A stretch of 64,000 bases of DNA from Aradus depressus. Its lineage: Eukaryota > Arthropoda > Insecta > Hemiptera > Aradidae. Below, one piece after another: positions 1 through 8,792 of the stretch (position 1 is its first letter; every line of letters begins with the position of its first letter). Position numbers and translations under genes: made by a program. Under the pieces are notes generated by a model. That model searched no databases. It was not told the DNA's origin and saw only the letters and a list, made by a program, of their open reading frames with translations. The stretch lies in assembly GCA_963662175.1 (NCBI GenBank), contig OY759225.1:12331601-12395600 (forward strand), written 5' to 3'.

Positions 1-763
1 AAAGTATCGATACTTTGTGGTATCGATATAACCCTACCCACGACGCTCTCGAAACAGTCTCGCTCGCTCGGCGACGGACATTAGGGTACCTGTGCCTTTT
101 ATTAGTCCCAAGCTAGTCGTTTATTTTGTATGTTATCCTCAACCATAGCGCGTATTAACGTATGGCCCCCATTTCTTTTTCCATTTCTATTATCTATTTC
201 TATTATTTATACGCATGAAAGATCTTCATTTTCTTCTGAGTCTGCTTTTTATGTTCTCAATTATTTACTTAGTTTTTTTAAAATTTATTTTGCATTATGT
301 TTATCAGGTCTATTGTATATAAGACTCCAATCTCTTGCAATAAGATCCATATATCTTCTTATGTAATAAAGAATTATTATTATTGTTATTATTATTACTA
401 TATAATTTAATAGATTGAGGGATGTTTGATGGGGGTAGTTCTGAGCAGGGATTGTACAGAGAGACCGGAGGTGAAGTGCTATGGGAAAGCACTTCAATTA
501 AATCTTAATACAAAACAGACAGTACAAAGCACTTAACACAATCCCACACTTAGGTAATCCAAAACAGACAACACTGAGCCCAAAAAACAATTCAAACAGC
601 TTTCCACTTTGAGGACAATAACAAACGTTGTTTTTGTTTCCGCAGATATACGATGTATAGGGTAAATTATAGACAGAAATTCGATGTTGCGTTGTTTGAT
701 AAATTTCATGTTTTTTGACCTCTTTGATTCAAAAATTTAAGAAAATAAAATAAAATAAAAATA
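1..763. other. AT-rich non-coding DNA, nothing recognised
   Basis: No coding signal can be supported. The short reading frames here are AT-rich and low in complexity, and a (TTA)n-like microsatellite lies near 366-400. Confidence 0.5.
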
Positions 764-865
764 AAGAGGGGAACGGTAGCTAAGAAGTAGCGTGCTTACT
801 TACTGAGCTCAAGATCGTGGGTTCGAAACCCGGATGAGGCCCTTAGTTTATTTTATCTGAGAAAA
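764..865 (+). repeat. SINE-A copy, tRNA-like head only
   Basis: The segment carries a tRNA-like A box (GGTAGCTAAGAAGTAGCG) and B box (GGGTTCGAAACCC), then the family's signature GGCCCTTAGTTTATTTTATCTG. It is truncated before the central body. Better copies lie at 32466-32740 and 51868-52200. The family is tRNA-derived by its pol III boxes. Confidence 0.7.
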
Positions 866-1006
866 AAAAAAACTGAACATGCCTTAGGATGAGACGATAG
901 ACGCAAAACCAGTCGACCATTTTTGCTAATATTCAACAATTGACCTACAAAGGGGCTACTAGATCCTCATACTAAATTTTGTGTCAATAAATTCATGAGA
1001 TTATAC

Positions 1007-1259
1007 ATATGAGGGGGTTAGAAGCAAAGGGATGTAAGTGACAATTCGGCTGAAATTGAGATATGTGTGTTAACATCTTCCTTGACACCTACCCTGACTA
1101 CTGGCTAATGATCAGAACGATTGTTAGTACCATTAATGCTATCTAGTGGAAAATACCTGGGTAATATCTGAATTTACCATGTTACTATAACTTTGAAAGT
1201 AATTATCTCGAAATTACATTTTTGTCACTTACATACCTTTGCTTCTAACCCCCTCATAT
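1007..1259. mobile_element. MITE-like element with about 35-bp TIRs
   Basis: The end sequence ATATGAGGGGGTTAGAAGC at about 1007 recurs as its reverse complement ending at about 1259, with the match extending roughly 35 bp inwards (one mismatch seen). The 250-bp element has no coding capacity. The flanks are AT-rich, so the target duplication and superfamily cannot be fixed. Confidence 0.6.
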
Positions 1260-1261
1260 AG

Positions 1262-1628
1262 TATACATTATAATAGTGTATGTAGTATAATAGTGTGTGT
1301 ATTAAAATAGTGTACGTATTATAATAATGTGTGTATTATAATAGTGTATGTATTATAACAGTGTATGTATTATAGTAGTATATGTATTATAATAGTGTAT
1401 GTATTATAGTAGTATATGTATTATAATAGTGTATGTATTATAATAGTGTATGTATTATAATAGTGTGTGTATTATAATAGTGTATGTATTATAACAGTGT
1501 ATGTATTATAATAGTGTATGTATTATAATAGTGTGTGTATTATAATAGTGTATGTATTATAACAGTGTATGTATTATAATAGTATATGTATTATAATAGT
1601 GTATGTATTATAATAGTGTATGTATTTT
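1262..1628. repeat. 17-bp minisatellite (about 21 copies)
   Basis: Tandem copies of a 17-bp unit of the form TGTATGTATTATAATAG, with substitutions such as AACAG, TAGTAG and GTGTG between copies. It abuts the right end of the MITE-like element. Confidence 0.9.
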
Positions 1629-1632
1629 TTCA

Positions 1633-2015
1633 CAATATCCTTCTGACTATATTAAATTCTACCTCAATATATATATTCAAGACACAAGTACAATATCTAT
1701 TCATATAAAGAACGTGTTTCATATCCAAAAACATTATTTGATACATACTTTTCATTTTTATTTAGTTCCTTCACATATATTCTCTTTAAGATCGTTCGAA
1801 TCTCCGTTTTGCTATTAATCTTTATTATTTTTTTATTGCTATTTTTTTTTTTCTTCAATATTTCACTTTTTTTGACGTTATGAAGGAACATAAAAACGTC
1901 CGTAGATGCAGACGTGAAAAATAGGAAAAAATATGTTTCATAAATTAAAAATTGCCTCTACGTTTTAACGCAAAAAAATTATTATCATTATTATACATTA
2001 GTGAGCCAAGGTACC

Positions 2016-2072
<57 letters not shown>

Positions 2073-2089
2073 GAAATAAAAAAATACTT
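1633..2089. other. AT-rich DNA with a (TA)n microsatellite
   Basis: No gene seen. A (TA)n run of about 25 units occupies about 2022-2071. Confidence 0.7.
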
Positions 2090-2290
2090 GAGTATGGGAT
2101 GGGATGTTAAGGGATGATCCCGAGTCTGTAACCTTAAGACCCTTACCCTAGGTGAATCAACCTAGGTAGGCAACATTTCGGACTATTATAGTTAGGCTCA
2201 TGTCCATCAGAGTGACGAAAGAGAGCTCTGGTAGTAGGCGATATGACCTCATTGTTAAAGCCCGGGCATGAGTCACAATAACTAACTGAA
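2090..2290 (+). repeat. SINE-A copy, body and tail, diverged
   Basis: Matches the body of the SINE-A family (the CAGAGTGACGAAAGAG, GGTAGTAGGCGATATGACC and AAAGCCCGGGCATGAGTCA blocks) and lacks the tRNA-like head. Confidence 0.7.
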
Positions 2291-2506
2291 TCTCTTCAAA
2301 AGTTTTATTTAAATAAAAGTATTTTTTTAACTGATAAATAAAATTGGTTGGCTTCATTATAAAAAGACTGAGTGTTATGTGAATCCTTTCTTAAATCGTA
2401 AACTGTTAATTGATTATTAAAGGAACCTTCATACCGTCTGTTCCGTTATATAACGTTCTCAATGACTCAGATGATCATAATAACGTATTTTTGTTGTTTT
2501 GTTTTT

Positions 2507-2752
2507 CTGACTCATGCCCGGGCATTAACTACAAAGTTATATGTTCTGGTGGACATGAGCCCGACTATACTGTGTGAGACCTAAGTTTAGTTGACTAAGA
2601 AGAACCTACGGGATCATCGCTTAACATCCCTTCCGAAGGACGCTGTGCTCAATGTTTTTTTTATCTTCCAGATAAAAAACCTAAGAGCCTCGGCCGGGTA
2701 CGTACTCACGATCTTAAGGTCAGTAGGCAAGCACGCTATATTCGACTTACTG
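2507..2752 (-). repeat. SINE-A copy, diverged, reverse orientation
   Basis: Reads in reverse from the GACTCATGCCCGGGC tail through the family body to the tRNA-like head near 2730. It is more diverged than the 24.6, 27.5 and 46.6 kb copies. Confidence 0.65.
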
Positions 2753-2916
2753 GTGACTTCAAGAACATATGTGTTTTTGTGAGCCATAATTGTTCAGGGT
2801 AAACGTAAGAAAAAATAAAAAAAATCATCAAAGTTAACAAGCAGTCGTGTTCACAGACAAAATCGGCCGAAAATTCGATGCGGACTATTCAATGGAACTT
2901 CATGTTTTCCGAAGGA

Positions 2917-2990
2917 GCCATGGTGGCCGAGCGGGCTAGAGCGTCGGGCTTTGTTCGCATGGTCTCACCATGGTTTGCGGGTTGAGGGTT
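2917..2990 (+). repeat. SINE-B head (tRNA-Ser/Leu-like), truncated
   Basis: The A-box-like GGTGGCCGAGCGGGCTAGAG and the CACCATGGTTTGCGGGTTGA segment match the SINE-B copies at 35019 and 51511. The copy is truncated after the B-box region. Confidence 0.6.
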
Positions 2991-3122
2991 GAGATTTCGA
3001 GTAATGGAGGTTTTGGGGCTTGAAGGGAAAGGAACAAAACTTTTTTTCGAGTTTTGGAGGTTTTCGACTTATCAAGAAAGTTGTGAGCTCTCTACCGCAA
3101 AAATGGTTATAGCTATGAACGT

Positions 3123-3422
3123 CAAGAAGAGAAGAGCTAAAGAACACCCCGAACTGTTCGTGCGGCGGTATCGAGACTGCAGAACATGTGGTCCTCGAAT
3201 GCCCGCTGTACGACCAAGCTAGGGTGGAGTTGATTCATGGGACAAGATCGTATTTGGGACTAGATCTACGGCAGATGGTGACGGAAACTGACTACCCGAT
3301 GTTCTGCCGATTCGTCGGCTCCTGGCGGGAGCAGAAACAGGCAATGTAATGATCCCGAGCTTTGCCTAAACGTAGACTGGGTGATGTTGCTGCAACGCAA
3401 GGCGCACCCTCTTTTAAAACTG

Positions 3423-3471
<49 letters not shown>
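3123..3471 (+). mobile_element. 5'-truncated non-LTR retrotransposon (3' end with poly-A)
   Basis: The frame ending at the TAA near 3348-3350 encodes the C-terminal zinc-knuckle tail typical of R1/I-like LINE ORF2 proteins (CSCGGIETAEHVVLEC, then CPLY) and about 40 further residues. A 3' UTR and a poly-A tract of about 50 nt (3422-3471) follow. The copy is severely 5'-truncated. Its 12-bp target duplication AGCTATGAACGT is intact on the left (3111-3122). The right copy begins directly after the poly-A but is split by the Polinton, resuming at 21127-21137. Confidence 0.85.
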
Positions 3472-3475
<4 letters not shown>

Positions 3476-3477
3476 TG
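3472..3477. other. Polinton target-site duplication, left copy
   Basis: GCTATG lies directly before the left terminus and is repeated at 21127-21132 directly after the right terminus. Confidence 0.95.
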
Positions 3478-3808
3478 AGTAGTATAGAAATGTATGTCCT
3501 GGGACACCGATAACGATCAAGGGACTTAGCGACGTCACAGAATGAAGTTTGGGGGTGTGTCCGCCCCATCCTGGCACGCTGATTGGCTGACAGGCGAGAT
3601 AACATGCTTAGCTACGTCACAGGACTTGATATTTCAAGCCCAATGTCCCAGGACATACATCCGGGTTTTGAGGAATTTGTGTCCTAGAAAAGTAAGGAAT
3701 GCGTCCCAGAACATACACCTATGTATTTTCAATGGGGATAGATAAGATGTTTGTAAACAAGTCAATAAAAACAGATTAGAAAAAATGCAATTCATTATTT
3801 TTAATTGG
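3478..3808 (+). repeat. Polinton left terminal inverted repeat (331 bp)
   Basis: Reverse complement of 20796-21126; I saw no mismatch and both arms have equal length. Inside it, TGTATGTCCTGGGACA (3491-3506) recurs inverted at 3644-3659, and CTTAGCGACGTCACAG (3525-3540) recurs with one change at 3607-3622. These are plausible binding sites for integrase or the replication machinery. The 67-codon frame 3542-3745 occurs in both arms and is not called as a gene. Confidence 0.95.
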
Positions 3809-4186
3809 CTAAATATTATCAGTCAGTGGATAGTAGACAAGTCTTTGTGACGTATCATGAGGGGTGTGTCACGTATTTAATTCCCCATTCATGAAATTAG
3901 ATTATGAGTCAATAGTAGTAATTCCTAGCCCCCCCCCCCCCCCCCCCCCCCCACCAATAAGAGGTAAGGAATAGTGTGTATGTACATGCATTAGAGAGAT
4001 GACATACTCTAAATAACCCATGTATACACGTTCAAAAAAAGGAATGATATACAGGAAAGAAAAACATAATATTTGTTGAGGTGAGCTTTAGCAAAGCCAA
4101 GCTTTTTTTCAATAAAATCAAGTGCATAAAGATTGAACATTTTTTTTCGAAATATTAGTTATTGTAAGTCAGATAAAATAAAAAAT
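3809..4186 (+). other. Polinton left non-coding region with candidate leader splice donor
   Basis: No convincing gene. It contains a C-run of about 22 nt near 3931-3952. A subterminal inverted repeat at 4079-4112 has its partner at 20465-20496. A GAG|GTGAGC sequence at 4078-4086 resembles a 5' splice site, and a second donor-like GTAAGT occurs near 4156. The region would suit a promoter plus leader exon for the rightward genes; this is inference. Confidence 0.45.
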
Positions 4187-4396
4187 ATGCTTTCTAAGAT
4201 GGAGGAAAGGAATGAAAAAAATAATAATGTTAAAAGTTTGAAAGAGATAGCAACAATATATGTTATTAAAAATAAGATTATTTCAGAATTGGCAGATATT
4301 GATAAAATAAATATTCCTGGCACAATAAAAAAAGATTTAGAAGAGTATTACATCCAAAATAAAATATATTGCTATGAACAATTTTCTGAAGATTAA
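4187..4396 (+). CDS. Small SOCS-box/BC-box-like protein (Polinton ORF 1)
   Basis: Start placed at the first ATG (69 aa); the frame is open further upstream only from a TTG at 4133. Residues 17-22 (SLKEIA) fit the BC-box pattern that binds elongin C in SOCS-box proteins. Residues 42-51 (NIPGTIKKDL), followed by an acidic aromatic stretch, resemble the Cul5-box half of a SOCS box. There is no separate substrate-binding domain, so the protein would be little more than the box. If right, it could recruit a host ubiquitin ligase, as several unrelated viral proteins do. This rests on motif resemblance only. It is the first gene from the left TIR, in the position of accessory or early genes. Otherwise unknown. 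Confidence 0.45.
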   Translation: MLSKMEERNEKNNNVKSLKEIATIYVIKNKIISELADIDKINIPGTIKKDLEEYYIQNKIYCYEQFSED

Positions 4397-4586
4397 TTTT
4401 TTAAATATATTAAAGCCTTTGTATATTATTTAAATGATGATAAAATGATATTTTTTTTAAATAAATGATGATAGTAATAGATTTTGTATAAATGGAAAGA
4501 TGAATGTGAACGTGATATGCATGGCGCGGGGGGCCAATGTAGCAAATGAATTATGTTTGAAGCAGCTTATATACACGTGACTTCAT

Positions 4587-4597
4587 GATATAAAAAG
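4587..4597 (+). promoter_or_regulatory. TATA-box-like element
   Basis: GATATAAAAAG lies 57-67 nt upstream of the ATG at 4654. It is a candidate core promoter for the secreted coiled-coil gene. It is a match by eye only. Confidence 0.4.
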
Positions 4598-4653
4598 GAT
4601 TGTTTCTCTGATAACTTCAATTATTTCCAGTTCTCTTGTCTATCACAGCAGAT

Positions 4654-5262
4654 ATGAGAAGTATGCTATTTTTAATAATTGCCTTATCTATACCAATGAT
4701 AGGATATTCGAATTTTACTTCTCAGCATTGGCCTAATGGGTCTACTCATATAACTCATGGGGTGGCAGATACGAAAGTGAAAATTCAGTACACGCCATAT
4801 TTGGAGAATCATCCTCTTTTTAATATCAGTTATGGTATGGTTAATAAATTGCTTCATGAAAATGTTTCAAGTACGAAGGATGAGGATGACATAATAGCTG
4901 ACGTAGAAGGTGGTATTTTGAGAGAGGAGACCTCTGAAGAGGAGACCTCTGAAGAGGGGACCTCTGAAGAGGAGAAACTTGATGGTAAAAATCCCGATAC
5001 TAGTAGCGAAATGGATGATGATAAATGTTATGAGCGTTTAGATGGCTATGCGAAAATGCAAGAAGACTTGAAGGAAAATATCCGTCAATATAATAATAAA
5101 ATTACTGAGCTCTATAATTTTATTACACGTATGAATAATACTTTACTTTCGCTAGAAAAAGATAAATATATAATAGAAAAACGTGAAAAAAGGAAAAATC
5201 AGCGATTGCAAATACTTCTTAAACAGTGTAAAAAAGATAATAAGAAAATAATGGAATGGTAA
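4654..5262 (+). CDS. Secreted or membrane-targeted acidic coiled-coil protein, unknown
   Basis: The ATG at 4654 is chosen over an upstream in-frame TTG because it places a good signal peptide at the N-terminus (MRSMLFLIIALSIPMIGYS), giving 202 aa. After it come possible N-glycosylation sites (NFTS, NGST, NISY, NVSS), then an acidic stretch with three tandem near-copies of a 15-bp unit (ETSEE-type, about 4927-4975). The lysine-rich C-terminal third is predicted coiled coil. There is no second hydrophobic segment, so secretion is more likely than a type I membrane protein. I recognise no family. The position near the left end among accessory genes suggests host interaction rather than capsid structure, which is inference. 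TTATTTCCAG (4621-4630) just upstream resembles a 3' splice site. Confidence 0.7.
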   Translation: MRSMLFLIIALSIPMIGYSNFTSQHWPNGSTHITHGVADTKVKIQYTPYLENHPLFNISYGMVNKLLHENVSSTKDEDDIIADVEGGILREETSEEETSEEGTSEEEKLDGKNPDTSSEMDDDKCYERLDGYAKMQEDLKENIRQYNNKITELYNFITRMNNTLLSLEKDKYIIEKREKRKNQRLQILLKQCKKDNKKIMEW

Positions 5263-5332
5263 TCCATGTAAATTTTCAAAAAATAATTAAAACATCTTTA
5301 AATTTTTAAAACTATATCATTTCGTTACCTAC

Positions 5333-5556
5333 AATACATTAACGTTATGTTGGTTAAATTTACGTTACTTTAGGTTAAGACTACGCCAATTTAGGTTACC
5401 GCTATGTTAATTTAAGTTAACGTTACGTTAATTTAGGTTAAAGTTATGATAATTTAGGTTAACGTCACGTTAATTTAGGTTAACGCCACGTTAATTTAAC
5501 TTAACGATTACGTTAATTTAAGTTAACGATTACGTTAATTTACGTTAATGTCCTTG
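5333..5556 (+). repeat. Degenerate tandem repeat inside the Polinton
   Basis: About ten imperfect copies of a unit of about 22-24 bp built on ACGTTAATTTAGGTTAACG, many containing the palindrome GTTAAC. It lies in the otherwise empty interval 5263-5762 between two accessory genes. It could be a regulatory or origin-like array, or simple expansion. Confidence 0.75.
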
Positions 5557-5762
5557 TTGAGGTACTCGTTAAATTGCCGTTTTTACGACGTCTTATGCTA
5601 ACGATAGGGGGGCTGTGCCGTTGAAGTTTATGAGTATTTCCTATTAATTGCATAATTATTCTTATCTTAGAACCTTTTACGTCATAGTTGCTGATAATAA
5701 GTAGATGCTACCCTCATTGAAGCAATCAGTTGTAATTATATTGTTCAGCGAGTTAGTGAAAC

Positions 5763-6029
5763 ATGGTATGTGTAAATGGAGTAAAAGAAGAGCAAATGTT
5801 TAAATGCACATTTGTTATAACAAGTTATGCATATCCTGTGGCGCAATTATTATTTCTTATAAAAGATTTTTTTCCTGAAGATCGTGTGGCAATATTAAAC
5901 AATAATTCAGTGCTTTTAGAGATAGTTAATAATCAGCTAATCGGCTTGCGAGAAGTGGAAAATCGACTACAGCCTCTTCGTGAATGGATTATCCTTTTTG
6001 AGGGCGAGGATGTCGTTGACAATTTATGA
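5763..6029 (+). CDS. Hypothetical Polinton protein, 88 aa
   Basis: An ATG-initiated frame between the tandem repeat and the BIR gene. The product is mixed hydrophobic and acidic, with a hydrophobic block at about residues 14-35 (FVITSYAYPVAQLLFLI) and a helical, leucine-rich C-terminal half. No family is recognised. TTGTTCAG ending 15 nt before the ATG resembles a 3' splice site. It is treated as real because it has its own ATG and lies between accepted genes with consistent orientation. Its last 20 nt overlap the next small ORF. Confidence 0.5.
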   Translation: MVCVNGVKEEQMFKCTFVITSYAYPVAQLLFLIKDFFPEDRVAILNNNSVLLEIVNNQLIGLREVENRLQPLREWIILFEGEDVVDNL

Positions 6030-6162
6030 AAATAAAAAGTATAGAATCGATAAATATTTAAATGAATTACACTTGTTGAAGAAACAAATCACATTGTATG
6101 AAAATAATATGATTATGAAAAAAATGCAAATGTTGTCTATAAAAGATAAAAACGCCAGATAG
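6010..6162 (+). CDS. Possible small overlapping ORF, 50 aa, helical
   Basis: It starts at an ATG inside the end of the previous ORF, in a different frame, and overlaps it by 20 nt. The product is strongly charged with a heptad-like hydrophobic pattern in the middle, consistent with a short coiled coil. Alternatively it is the former C-terminus of the upstream protein after a frameshift. An upstream in-frame ATG exists at 5980. Confidence 0.35.
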   Translation: MSLTIYENKKYRIDKYLNELHLLKKQITLYENNMIMKKMQMLSIKDKNAR

Positions 6163-6209
6163 TTATAAGTAGTTGCCCATTCGTTTTATAAAGAAGAACA
6201 AATTTCCGA

Positions 6210-6536
6210 ATGATGGAATATATTTTTTATTGTTCAATATTCATCATTGGTAGTATCATCATGAGCCTGCGTTTAACCTGCCGCCTCTATTTGAAAGCCA
6301 AAAATTGTAAGGAAAAGATGCTGAAAATGATGCATGAATCATTCAAATGTTTCCCCAAGAGCTTGCCTACACGAGAAAATTTAGTGAAAGCAGGATTTTT
6401 CTATACTGGAGATGGTGATGATACAGAATGTATTGTTTGCGGCCTTATATTAAACAATTGGGACTCTGATGACGATCCAATTATTGAACATTATAATTCA
6501 AACCCAGATTGCGAGTTTTTGTATATGAATTTGTAA
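6210..6536 (+). CDS. Membrane-anchored single-BIR protein (IAP-like)
   Basis: 108 aa. Residues about 4-20 form a hydrophobic helix, a predicted N-terminal membrane anchor, followed by a basic linker. Residues about 44-105 form one BIR domain with AGFFYTGDGDDTECIVCG and zinc ligands C74, C77, H94 and C101, the canonical C-x2-C-x16-H-x6-C spacing. BIR domains of IAP proteins bind caspases or IAP antagonists through the groove next to the zinc site. Whether this one does is unknown; the sequence shows only that the fold residues are kept. There is no RING finger, so no ubiquitin-ligase activity of its own is expected. A single BIR behind a membrane helix is an unusual architecture. It may have been captured from a host or viral IAP gene and may suppress apoptosis during element replication. 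Confidence 0.85.
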   Translation: MMEYIFYCSIFIIGSIIMSLRLTCRLYLKAKNCKEKMLKMMHESFKCFPKSLPTRENLVKAGFFYTGDGDDTECIVCGLILNNWDSDDDPIIEHYNSNPDCEFLYMNL

Positions 6537-6631
6537 TAAATTATTTGTTACACTATTTTTGTTTTTTATTCATCCTATTATCATTTATAAGTTAATATGT
6601 TTTGTATGAAGAATCCAGTATTAGTTAAGAG

Positions 6632-7567
6632 ATGGGTGTGAGAGCAGAATTAGCTAAAGAATTGCATAAGCAAAAAAGGAAATATTTTCCAACTCGAACC
6701 GTAGAGATAAAAGGAATAAATGATTTGTATCAAGGAGATCTTGTGGAAATGATTCCATATTCGAAATATAATCAGGGTTATAAGTATATAATGACTATAA
6801 TAAATTGTTTCAGTAAATTTGCTTATGCAGTTCCTTTGAAAAATAAAAGTAGTTCTGAAATTGTAAAAGCTCTAAAACCTATACTCAAAAAGCATTCTAT
6901 GAAGCACTTTCAGACTGATGAAGGTAAGGAGTGGTATAACCGATTCGTGAAAAAGTTATTAACATCTTTCAATGTAAATCATTATTCTACTTTTTCTGGT
7001 AAAAAGGCGTCCATTGTTGAACGGTTTAATCGGACTTTAAAGTCAAATATGTGGTGTAAATTTACTGAACAAGGAAATTTTAAGTGGATTAATAGTCTAT
7101 TTGATTTGGTAAAGCAATACAATAATACATTGCATAGAACTATTGGAATGAGGCCGAATGAAGTAAATAGTGAAAACGAGAAAGAAGTTTTAAAGCGAAT
7201 TAGCAATAACTTAAAAGTAAAAATTAGACAATTTAGTAAAAATAAGCCAAAGTTTAAAGTTAATGATAAGGTTAGGATAAGCCGAGAAAAAAGGATATTT
7301 ACAAAAGGTTATAAACCTAATTGGACTAATGAGATATTCAACATATATAAAATTAACCAAACCTACCCTATTACATACACATTGTCAGATTGGAATAGCG
7401 ATATTTTAAAAGGGGGGTTTTACGAGCAAGAATTGAGTAAAGTGAAATACGGTGATTTATATTTAGTAGAAAAAGTATTAAAATCAAAAAAGGATAAAGT
7501 ATATGTCAGATGGCTTGGTATGAACCCTAAATTTGATTCTTGGATTCCTAGAAGCGCCATTATATAA
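6632..7567 (+). CDS. INT: Polinton integrase (DDE, C-terminal chromodomain)
   Basis: 311 aa retroviral-type integrase. The catalytic triad is visible as D36 (QGDLVEM), D96 (HFQTDEGKEW) and E130 (SIVERFNRTL), with 33 residues between the last two. The C-terminal about 50 residues (YLVEKVLKSKKDKVYVRWLG, then a DSW motif) form a chromodomain, as in other Polinton c-integrases. An N-terminal HHCC zinc finger is not visible; the protein begins close to the catalytic core. It should process the AG...CT termini and join them to host DNA with a 6-bp stagger, matching the GCTATG duplication. Its end overlaps the start of the open frame for the ATPase, so the two are probably expressed together. Confidence 0.95.
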   Translation: MGVRAELAKELHKQKRKYFPTRTVEIKGINDLYQGDLVEMIPYSKYNQGYKYIMTIINCFSKFAYAVPLKNKSSSEIVKALKPILKKHSMKHFQTDEGKEWYNRFVKKLLTSFNVNHYSTFSGKKASIVERFNRTLKSNMWCKFTEQGNFKWINSLFDLVKQYNNTLHRTIGMRPNEVNSENEKEVLKRISNNLKVKIRQFSKNKPKFKVNDKVRISREKRIFTKGYKPNWTNEIFNIYKINQTYPITYTLSDWNSDILKGGFYEQELSKVKYGDLYLVEKVLKSKKDKVYVRWLGMNPKFDSWIPRSAII

Positions 7568-7577
7568 ATGCCAGCCT

Positions 7578-8345
7578 ATGGATAGTTTACTTCTTTCATA
7601 TAGTATGGAGCCCTGTATAAAGACTATTAAACAAAAGCAAAAATTGAACATTGTAAATTTTGATAAATTAAGTTGTGAAAAAACAAATATGACCACGAAA
7701 TTTAAACGGCATGGTAATTTATTACCTTCAAATATTAGGTGTATAATTTGTGGACCATCTAATTCAGGAAAAACTAATTTGATGTTGAATTTACTGTTTA
7801 ATGAAAATGGGCTACGTTTTGAAAATGTCTATATTTTTTCCAAGTCTCTATACCAGCCTAAATATAAATTATTGAAACATATTTTAACAGATAAAGTGAA
7901 ATGTATAGGGTATTATGAGTTCTCAGAAAATGATGAAGTATTTTCAATGAATGAAGCTAAAACCAGGTCTATTTTCATTTTTGATGACATTGCATGTGAA
8001 CGACAGAATAATATACGGAATTATTTTACTACGGCTCGCCATAAGGATATAGATGTTTTTTTATTGGGCCAAACATATAGTAGTATTCCTAAACAACTGA
8101 TTCGTGATAATGTTAATCTGCTGGTAGCGTTCAAACAGGACGATCGGAATTTACGGCACATTTATGATGATCATGTGAACAGTGACATGACATTTAATAA
8201 ATTTAGAGACATATGTTTAAAGGCATGGAACTGTGCCGGTAATGGTTTCCTAGTAATAGATAAAGAACGTTGTATAAACAATGGACGTTATAGATCTAGT
8301 TTTGATACTTTTTTAATTATACCTCCATTGAATAAGAAATTATAA
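7578..8345 (+). CDS. ATP: DNA-packaging ATPase (A32/FtsK-HerA type)
   Basis: The frame opens at 7533, overlapping the integrase; the ATG at 7578 just after the integrase stop is preferred (255 aa). Numbered from 7533, Walker A is GPSNSGKT at residues 74-81 and Walker B is IFIFDD at 147-152. A conserved GQTYSSIPKQLIRDN segment follows as in poxvirus A32-like and Polinton ATPases. These enzymes translocate the genome into preformed capsids, so its presence beside capsid and protease genes argues that the element can, or recently could, form virions. The frame is intact. Confidence 0.95.
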   Translation: MDSLLLSYSMEPCIKTIKQKQKLNIVNFDKLSCEKTNMTTKFKRHGNLLPSNIRCIICGPSNSGKTNLMLNLLFNENGLRFENVYIFSKSLYQPKYKLLKHILTDKVKCIGYYEFSENDEVFSMNEAKTRSIFIFDDIACERQNNIRNYFTTARHKDIDVFLLGQTYSSIPKQLIRDNVNLLVAFKQDDRNLRHIYDDHVNSDMTFNKFRDICLKAWNCAGNGFLVIDKERCINNGRYRSSFDTFLIIPPLNKKL

Positions 8346-8438
8346 ATAAAGGAAAAACCTTTGCATAAAATCAATCAGTATAATTTGGTCAGCTAAAAAG
8401 AGAGGTAAAGACAGTTGTTAGCGTGCAAATAAACAATA

Positions 8439-8750
8439 ATGGCAAAGCGAAAAAAATCTAAAAAATGCACTTTATCAAAAAGAAAAATATATAATTTGAA
8501 ACATCCTAAAAAAATAAAGAAAAAAGGTGGTGCTCTACCTTTAGTGCCTATTATAGCAGGTATTTCTGCTTTAGGGAGCCTTATGGGAGGCACCTCAAGT
8601 TTAATCAATGCTTTTAGAAAAAATAAAAAAAACGGAAAGGGTGTTTATTTAAATCCGTGGCCTTATGGTGAAACCCAATTTGGTGGTAAAGGTATAAATA
8701 TAAATGTAAATACAAAGAAGAGGAGAAGGAGGAAGCATAATAAAAAGTAA
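8439..8750 (+). CDS. Small basic core protein with pX-like hydrophobic segment
   Basis: 103 aa, very basic at both ends (Lys-rich N-terminus; RRRRKHNKK-type C-terminus). A central segment GGALPLVPIIAGISALGSLM is Gly/Ala/Leu-rich and hydrophobic. This layout matches the adenovirus pX (late protein 2) type core peptide reported in adintoviruses and Polintons: basic DNA-condensing arms around a hydrophobic stretch, often cut by the viral protease after Gly-Gly-type sites. GG occurs just before the hydrophobic segment here. It lies between the ATPase and structural genes, consistent with a virion core role. Confidence 0.75.
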   Translation: MAKRKKSKKCTLSKRKIYNLKHPKKIKKKGGALPLVPIIAGISALGSLMGGTSSLINAFRKNKKNGKGVYLNPWPYGETQFGGKGININVNTKKRRRRKHNKK

Positions 8751-8792
8751 TAAATAAAGTGAGGTATTACAGGCGTTCTTTATTTGCTAGTC

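Noticed and set aside
3542..3745. 67-codon frame in each Polinton TIR
   Set aside because: The same frame appears in both TIRs simply because they are inverted copies; no protein family, and it covers TIR motif repeats.
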